DNA of 64,000 nt, taken from positions 744,001 through 808,000 of the forward strand of contig NZ_JAPEPO010000003.1 in the NCBI RefSeq assembly GCF_026340095.1, read 5' to 3'. The stretch is from Streptomyces sp. NBC_01446. Its GTDB lineage: Bacteria > Actinomycetota > Actinomycetes > Streptomycetales > Streptomycetaceae. The translations under genes were made by a program, and so were the position numbers. The notes below the pieces were generated by a model. That model saw only the letters and a list, made by a program, of their open reading frames with translations. It was not told the DNA's origin and made no database searches. Shown here one piece after another: positions 59,552 to 64,000 of the stretch (the first letter of the stretch is position 1; each line of letters starts with the position of its first letter).

Positions 59552-59760
59552 CAACCCCCGGCGCGGCCCACCCCCGCCGACTCGCCGAAGCACCAGCTGC
59601 ATCGAGTACGTCGAAGCGCCGGCGCAACCTCTACGCCGGCGCGCCCCAACTCCCCCTGGGTGCCGGCAGTTCCGTCACGCCCCCCCTCACGGCAGGAGAC
59701 GTCGTCGAGCCGGCGGCCGCAGCTGTGCGAAGGCGTTGACTTCATACGCCGCGCGATCCG
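59552..59760. other. Short gap without a recognised gene
   Basis: 209 bases between the epimerase remnant and the TetR gene stop, GC-rich, without hairpin or conserved frame. Confidence 0.35.
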
Positions 59761-60336
59761 CTACGCGACACCCCAGCCGTGTTCGAGGAGTGCGAAGGCA
59801 GTGTCCACAGCACGTTCGGGGTCGTCGGCGCGCTGGGCGAAGGCCGAGCTCTCCAGGGCGAAGTGGGCGAGGGCAGCGCACCGGTAGTCGTCAGGTCGGC
59901 TGCCGGTGGCCTCGGCGATGGCGCAGGCGAGGGCGTCCTCGTGGCGCATCCACATGCGGTGTGCGTACTCACCCAGGGCGGGCGTGGTGTTGACGAGTCG
60001 GACGAAGGCGGCGAACCGCGCGTCCGAGTCGTCGGCGCTGATGCGGACGTGCTTGATGTGGGCGCACAGCGCCTGGGGGATGCTCTGGCCTTCCGGCCGG
60101 TCGCGGACGGCGCTGACGAGGGCGGCCTCCTGCTCGGTGTCCTCATCGAAGACGAGTGCTTCCTTTGTGGCGAAGTACTTGAGCAGCGTGGTCGTCGACA
60201 CGTCCACGGCCTCCGCGATGTCGCGGATGGTGACGTGGTCGTAGCCGTGCTCCAGGAACAGGTTCAGGGCGGTGTCGGCCAGCGCCTGGCGCGTGGCCGC
60301 CTTCTTGCGCTCGCGGCGTCCGACGGGTGCGGTCAT
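59761..60336 (-). CDS. TetR-family regulator
   Basis: 191 residues from ATG at 60336. HTH at ~10-58 (KKAATRQALADTALNLFLEHGYDHVTIRDIAEAVDVSTTTLLKYFATKEALVFD) is textbook TetR; the rest is an all-helical ligand domain (CAALAHFALESSAFAQRADDPERAVDTAFALLEHGWG). Divergent from an FAD monooxygenase across 240 bases. It should repress that gene and respond to its substrate. Confidence 0.93.
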   Translation of the reverse strand: MTAPVGRRERKKAATRQALADTALNLFLEHGYDHVTIRDIAEAVDVSTTTLLKYFATKEALVFDEDTEQEAALVSAVRDRPEGQSIPQALCAHIKHVRISADDSDARFAAFVRLVNTTPALGEYAHRMWMRHEDALACAIAEATGSRPDDYRCAALAHFALESSAFAQRADDPERAVDTAFALLEHGWGVA

Positions 60337-60359
60337 GCCGGCATCGTACAGAAAAACAG

Positions 60360-60381
60360 ACGACGTAAAAAGTTGTGTCGT
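60360..60381. promoter_or_regulatory. Candidate TetR operator
   Basis: ACGAC at 60360-60364 and GTCGT at 60377-60381 flank an AT-rich core, 24 bases upstream of the TetR start. Imperfect dyad, typical position; tentative. Confidence 0.35.
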
Positions 60382-60576
60382 TGCACTTTCTTGGTGAGTG
60401 TGTTTTTGTGGTTGCGCAGACCGGTGAGGCGACGCCCCGGCGACATCCACCTCCCCCAGCCCTGTGATCCCCGATAGAGGCGCTGGCGCCATGCCCGAAA
60501 GCAGCCCCACCGGCGCCCAGCCCTCACCGTTCCCAGCGCAACGCCCGCCCACAGAGAACCGAGAGAAGGCGCCCTC

Positions 60577-61725
60577 ATGAACACACCCGTCCCCCGCATC
60601 GCGATCATCGGAGCCGGGCCCGGCGGCCTGACCAGTGCCCGCATCCTCCAGAGGCACGGCATCCCCGTAACCGTCCACGACACCGACGCGTCCCGCACCG
60701 ACCGCGACCAGGGCGGCACCCTTGACATGCACACCGACACCGGCCAACACGCCCTGCACGAAGCCGACTTGTGGGGACAGTTTCTCGCTCTGGCCCGCCC
60801 CGAGGGCCAGCAGATGCGCCTGGTCAGCCGCGACGGCCGCACCCTGTTCGACGCCACCCCACCGCGGGCGGACCCGGCCGAAGGCAACCCCGAGATCGAC
60901 CGAGGCCAACTACGCGACCTCCTCCTGGACTCCCTCACACCCGACAGCGTTCGCTGGGGCCACAAACTCACCCACGCCGAACCGCTCGGCGAGGGCACCC
61001 ATCGTCTGCACTTCGCAGACGGCACCACTGACGACGCCGATCTCGTCGTCGGCGCCGACGGCGCCTGGTCCAAGATCCGCCCGCTGCTCTCCGACGCGAT
61101 ACCCCGCTACACCGGCGTCACCTTCGTGGAAACCGGCCTCGACGACGCCGACCACCGCCACCCCGGGCTCGCCGCCCTCACCGGCGAAGGAACGATGATG
61201 GCCCTCGCCAACAACCAAGGCTTCGTCGCCCAGCGCAGCAGCGGCGGCCGCATCCGCATCTACGCCGGCATGCGCACCGACGAGGACTGGCACCAGCAGC
61301 GGGGCCTCGACTTGAACGACAACGACGCCGTACGTGAGGCACTGCTCGACGAGTTCACCGGCTGGAGCAACGACCTGCTCGGTTTCATCACCAACACCGA
61401 TACCGGGTACACCAACCGGCCGCTGTACGCCCTGCCCGTCCCGCACACCTGGCACCACACCCCCGGCGTCACCCTCCTGGGAGACGCAGCCCACCTGATG
61501 TCCCCGTTCTCCGGCATGGGCGCCAACCTCGCCATGCGCGACGGCGCCGACCTCGCCCGCGCCCTCATCGAGCACCCCACCATCGACAAGGCCATCACCG
61601 CCTACGAGAGCACCCTCCGGCCCCGCTCGATCGAAGCCGCCGAAGGAGCAGCCGAGGGCATCGACGGCGCCTTCGCACCCGACAGCGCGGAACAAACCCT
61701 CGAGCACATGACTCAGCGCCAGTAG
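60577..61725 (+). CDS. FAD-dependent monooxygenase (TetX-like)
   Basis: 382 residues, GAGAAGG seven bases before ATG. PRIAIIGAGPGGLTSARILQRHGIPVTVHD binds the FAD ADP part; ADLVVGADGAWSKIRPLL and VTLLGDAAHLMSPFSGMGANLAMRDGADLARAL are the second and third flavin motifs of group-A hydroxylases. GGTLDMHTDTGQHAL and the overall spacing match TetX-type tetracycline monooxygenases, but many relatives act on other aromatics. Divergent from a TetR regulator, as for inducible drug-modifying enzymes. Resistance is only a possibility. Confidence 0.9.
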   Translation: MNTPVPRIAIIGAGPGGLTSARILQRHGIPVTVHDTDASRTDRDQGGTLDMHTDTGQHALHEADLWGQFLALARPEGQQMRLVSRDGRTLFDATPPRADPAEGNPEIDRGQLRDLLLDSLTPDSVRWGHKLTHAEPLGEGTHRLHFADGTTDDADLVVGADGAWSKIRPLLSDAIPRYTGVTFVETGLDDADHRHPGLAALTGEGTMMALANNQGFVAQRSSGGRIRIYAGMRTDEDWHQQRGLDLNDNDAVREALLDEFTGWSNDLLGFITNTDTGYTNRPLYALPVPHTWHHTPGVTLLGDAAHLMSPFSGMGANLAMRDGADLARALIEHPTIDKAITAYESTLRPRSIEAAEGAAEGIDGAFAPDSAEQTLEHMTQRQ

Positions 61726-61843
61726 TACCGATGCCGCCCGGGGCCGGCGCAGGTTGAGCACATTCCCGACTGGCACACGCAACCGGAGAGTGGACTCGGG
61801 CAGTGCCCATACTGCTGAGCCTGCCTTTGACAGTCTCAGCTGG

Positions 61844-62659
61844 TCAGTGCAGCAGGGCGTTCGAGAACGTCTCGCGGTGCGCGGCCTGCCAGGCCTGCAT
61901 GCGGTCCCAGCGTTCCCAGCCGCCACGATCGGTCAGCGCCCGGGCGTAGTTCGCGTCACCGTCGGCTACGCGGTCGGCTACGAAGTCCCGGCAGGTCTGG
62001 GTGGCCTGTTCGATGACGCCGGGGAGTTCGGCGCGTTCCTGTGAGGAGAGGCCGTAGCTGTCGGCGAGGATCCGCAGCCGAGCGGGGGCGTCCAAGCCCT
62101 CCGGGTAGATGGCGGCGGCAGATGCGGGATCGAGCATGGGAACCCAGTAGCGGGCAGTCATGGCGACGTCCCACAGAGGGCGTCCCGGGGCCGCCATGTC
62201 GAAATCGATCAGGGCAAACGCGCGGCCGTCGCGGAAGACGACGTTCTCCGGGCAGACGTCGTTGTGGCACAGCATCGTTCCTCCCGCCGGGTCGGCCAGG
62301 TCCCGGGCCCACCCGTCACCGATGCCGATCGGGATGGCCTCGCTGGCGTCGTGCAGGCGTCGCAGCAGGCTTCCCACCGATCTCAGCGCCGTCTCTGCCA
62401 TCACCCAGCGCGGAAACGGCGGCAGTGCGACATCGCCGGGGATGAAGGTCAACTGCTCGCGGCCGTCCGCGGTGAGACGGACCGGCGTCGGGGCGCCGTC
62501 AAAGCCGTGCTCTTTCAGCGCGAGGAGATGAACGTGCAAGGCACGAGCGGCCCGCGGCGCTGGGCGTTCCACCAGAGCACCCCGGCGAAAGACTGCTCCC
62601 GCGTTCACCATGCCGCCGACCAGTAACTCAGCGTCGGCCGGCTCCTCTTCAGCAGTCAT
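61844..62659 (-). CDS. Aminoglycoside phosphotransferase-family kinase
   Basis: 271 residues from ATG at 62659; a GTG at 62668 adds three. APH fold: RAARALHVHLLALKEHGFDGAPTPVRL in the N-lobe, the catalytic loop TMLCHNDVCPENVVFRDG with Asp and Asn, and FALIDFDMAAPGRPLWDVAMTARYWVP as the metal loop, where DFD replaces DxD/DFG. Substrates in this family range from aminoglycosides to choline or small metabolites; nothing in the neighbourhood decides. Single gene. Confidence 0.88.
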   Translation of the reverse strand: MTAEEEPADAELLVGGMVNAGAVFRRGALVERPAPRAARALHVHLLALKEHGFDGAPTPVRLTADGREQLTFIPGDVALPPFPRWVMAETALRSVGSLLRRLHDASEAIPIGIGDGWARDLADPAGGTMLCHNDVCPENVVFRDGRAFALIDFDMAAPGRPLWDVAMTARYWVPMLDPASAAAIYPEGLDAPARLRILADSYGLSSQERAELPGVIEQATQTCRDFVADRVADGDANYARALTDRGGWERWDRMQAWQAAHRETFSNALLH

Positions 62660-62870
62660 GCCGACCACGCTACCGCCAGGCAGGCCCTGGCGGGCCGGTC
62701 TCGATGTGTGGCTCGAACTTCGGTGCCCACACGGAGTGTTCGGCGAACTTGAGCGCCTCTCCTCGTGATCGCGGCATACCGGGCCGGTGCGCGCAATCGC
62801 CGCAGGGCGGGCGCTCCGGACGGTGCGCCCTATCTGACCGCAGCTGCGGGTGCCGGCCGTTCGGTGAGGG

Positions 62871-63545
62871 TCAGTGCGGCCGGGGGCGGAAGCGGCGCAA
62901 CCAGTCCTGGGTGTGGGTGATGTGCGCCCCCGCGGCGAGCGCGGCGGCCATGGGGTCGCGTGCCGTGATCGCCGCCGCGATGGCCCGGTGGCCCTTGTCG
63001 CTGTCCCGGCGGACCTCCTCGATCGAGTAGATGTCGTAATGGCTGCCGCGCGAGCGGAACACCTCGACCAGTGCGGCCAGCGACTCGTTTCCGCCCGCTT
63101 CGCAGATCCGCTGGTGGAAGCGGGCGTCCAGGTCGCTCAGTGCGGTGTGGTCGGTCTCGCGCTCCATGGCTGCGAGCAACTCGGACAGCTCGGCGTCGAG
63201 TTCGGCAGTGGCACGCGCTGCGGCCTGCCCGGCCGCGTGGGACTCCAGGACGCGGCGGATCTCGACGAGTTCGAGGAGGCCGTCCAGCGGGACCAGGTCC
63301 ACAGTGGCGGCGAAGCCTCGCATCATCTCGGCCGGGCGCAATTGGGAGACATAGGTGCCGGAGCCGTGCCGGGCCTGGAGCACGCCGAGCGCCTCGAGCT
63401 CGCGGACGGCCTCGCGCAGTGAGCCGCGGGAGGCTCCGAGCTGATCGCAGAGCGCGGGCTCCGCGGGCAGCTTCTGGCCGGGCGTCAGCTCGCCTGAGGC
63501 GATGAGCGCCCGGAGTTGGGCCACTACATCCTGTTTGGCAGTCAT
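62871..63545 (-). CDS. GntR/FadR-family regulator (FCD domain)
   Basis: 224 residues from ATG at 63545. Winged helix at ~5-70 (DVVAQLRALIASGELTPGQKLPAEPALCDQLGASRGSLREAVRELEALGVLQARHGSGTYV), then the FCD domain (LVEIRRVLESHAAGQAAARAT, LDARFHQRICEAGGNESLAALVEVFRSR, HRAIAAAITARDPMAAALAAGAHI) with the Asp/His metal ligands. Divergent from an aminotransferase gene with 147 bases between; likely its regulator. Confidence 0.93.
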   Translation of the reverse strand: MTAKQDVVAQLRALIASGELTPGQKLPAEPALCDQLGASRGSLREAVRELEALGVLQARHGSGTYVSQLRPAEMMRGFAATVDLVPLDGLLELVEIRRVLESHAAGQAAARATAELDAELSELLAAMERETDHTALSDLDARFHQRICEAGGNESLAALVEVFRSRGSHYDIYSIEEVRRDSDKGHRAIAAAITARDPMAAALAAGAHITHTQDWLRRFRPRPH

Positions 63546-63587
63546 CCGCTCCCCCGTTTCCCTGCGTCGCGCAGCCTATCGTTCCAA

Positions 63588-63602
63588 AGTCATCGTATGA
63601 CT
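63588..63602. promoter_or_regulatory. Palindrome AGTCATCGTATGACT, candidate GntR operator
   Basis: Perfect 6-bp arms with a CGT centre, 42 bases before the GntR start and 90 before the aminotransferase start, in the divergent intergenic region where a shared operator is expected. Confidence 0.55.
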
Positions 63603-63692
63603 CTGCGCCACATCCATTCCGTCGCGCGTATCTGTACTGCTACGTTCCCACTGCCCCATGAACTCATCGGACAACTTTGAGGGAGCCTCGTT

Positions 63693-64000
63693 TTGCCTCA
63701 AGCCGACCTCCGTGCCCTCGCACCCGATCCGGTTCTCCGGCCGGACGGCCTCCCAGCACTGGACGACTGGTCACTCGATCCAGCGGTACGCCACCTCAAC
63801 CACGGGTCCTTCGGTGCGGTGCCGTCGGCGACCGGGGCGTGGCAGCAGGCGCTGCGCGAGGAGGCCGGGCGCGACCCGGTCGCGTGGTTCCGCCACCTGC
63901 CTGCACGTGTGGCGCAGGCCCGGTGCGCCATCGCCGACTGGCTGCACGCACCACAAGAGGCGACGGCGCTGGTCCCCAACGCCAGCGCGGGCGTCACAGC
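63693..64000 (+). CDS. Class-V aminotransferase, isopenicillin-N-epimerase-like (3' partial)
   Basis: TTG at 63693 follows GAGGGA by eight bases; 102 residues are seen before the window ends. DWSLDPAVRHLNHGSFGAVPSATGAWQQALREEAGRDPVAWF and QARCAIADWLHAPQEATALVPNASAGV match the N-terminal part of PLP enzymes of the CefD/isopenicillin-N epimerase group. The PLP lysine lies beyond the edge. Divergent from the GntR regulator. Confidence 0.85.
   Translation, partial: MPQADLRALAPDPVLRPDGLPALDDWSLDPAVRHLNHGSFGAVPSATGAWQQALREEAGRDPVAWFRHLPARVAQARCAIADWLHAPQEATALVPNASAGVT

Noticed and set aside
60577..61725. Calling the FAD monooxygenase a tetracycline-resistance gene
   Set aside because: Flavin motifs are shared by many aromatic hydroxylases and substrate-contact residues could not be compared; the divergent TetR-family repressor alone is not proof.
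1..64000. CRISPR arrays, tRNA or rRNA genes
   Set aside because: No regularly spaced direct repeats with unique spacers, no cas-like genes and no conserved rRNA or tRNA cloverleaf segments were seen; short tRNA genes could still be missed by eye.

Overview
The window reads as chromosomal DNA of a Streptomyces-like actinomycete. GC is very high, third codon positions are almost always G or C, GTG starts are common, genes overlap by GTGA/ATGA, and gene content is typical of the genus (type III PKS cluster, MmyB-type XRE regulator, CUT1 sugar importer without its own ATPase, twin-arginine signals, c-di-AMP riboswitch before a LysM/transglycosylase gene). No rRNA, tRNA or CRISPR array was seen.

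Layout. 1-4730: the 3' end of an Mrp-type Na+/H+ antiporter operon (DUF4040 subunit, MrpB, MrpC, MrpD), a decayed second copy of the mrpD 3' end, and a cation diffusion facilitator. 5279-8218: one intact methyltransferase and a run of decayed genes (HAD phosphatase, SDR, a nucleotide-binding-like protein), plus a small protein that is 50% proline. 8541-10931: a secreted GH92 alpha-mannosidase behind a perfect palindrome. 11179-15322: WYL regulator, VOC protein, MDMPI-like protein, an internally deleted SnoaL-like gene and a secreted DUF3472-like protein. 15796-19432: a type III PKS/UbiA/methyltransferase/flavoprotein cluster of the phenolic-lipid type. 19604-21650: a flavodoxin-like reductase and a TnpB element. 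23325-24252: c-di-AMP riboswitch and secreted LysM-SLT protein.

24469-42802 is the centre of interest: a complete xyloglucan utilisation locus. Secreted GH5 and GH12 endoglucanases would cut the backbone, a binding-protein-dependent importer would take up the oligosaccharides, and cytoplasmic GH31 alpha-xylosidase, GH3 beta-glucosidase, GH42 beta-galactosidase, GH95 alpha-fucosidase and GH43 arabinofuranosidase/xylosidase would strip every known side chain. A LacI regulator ends the locus. The palindrome TCGAAGCGCTTCGA occurs before each operon and before lacI itself (five copies, one with one mismatch), which ties the genes into one regulon.

43191-51550: a universal stress protein, a membrane protein, and a SpoIIE-type phosphatase gene split by a 1.8 kb TnpB element (46058-47882) whose ends, inverted repeats and small frameshifted HTH gene can be read; then an alanine dehydrogenase/carboxyethylornithine synthase-like gene with a zinc-ribbon partner, and IclR and TnpB remnants. 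51602-64000: a run of regulator/target pairs (Lrp with LysE exporter, XRE with MFS, MarR with SDRs, TetR with FAD monooxygenase, GntR with aminotransferase), MsrA, an alcohol dehydrogenase, an SDR pseudogene broken by a pentanucleotide repeat, and an aminoglycoside-phosphotransferase-like kinase. Decayed genes are frequent throughout, so this looks like accessory, arm-like DNA rather than the conserved core.
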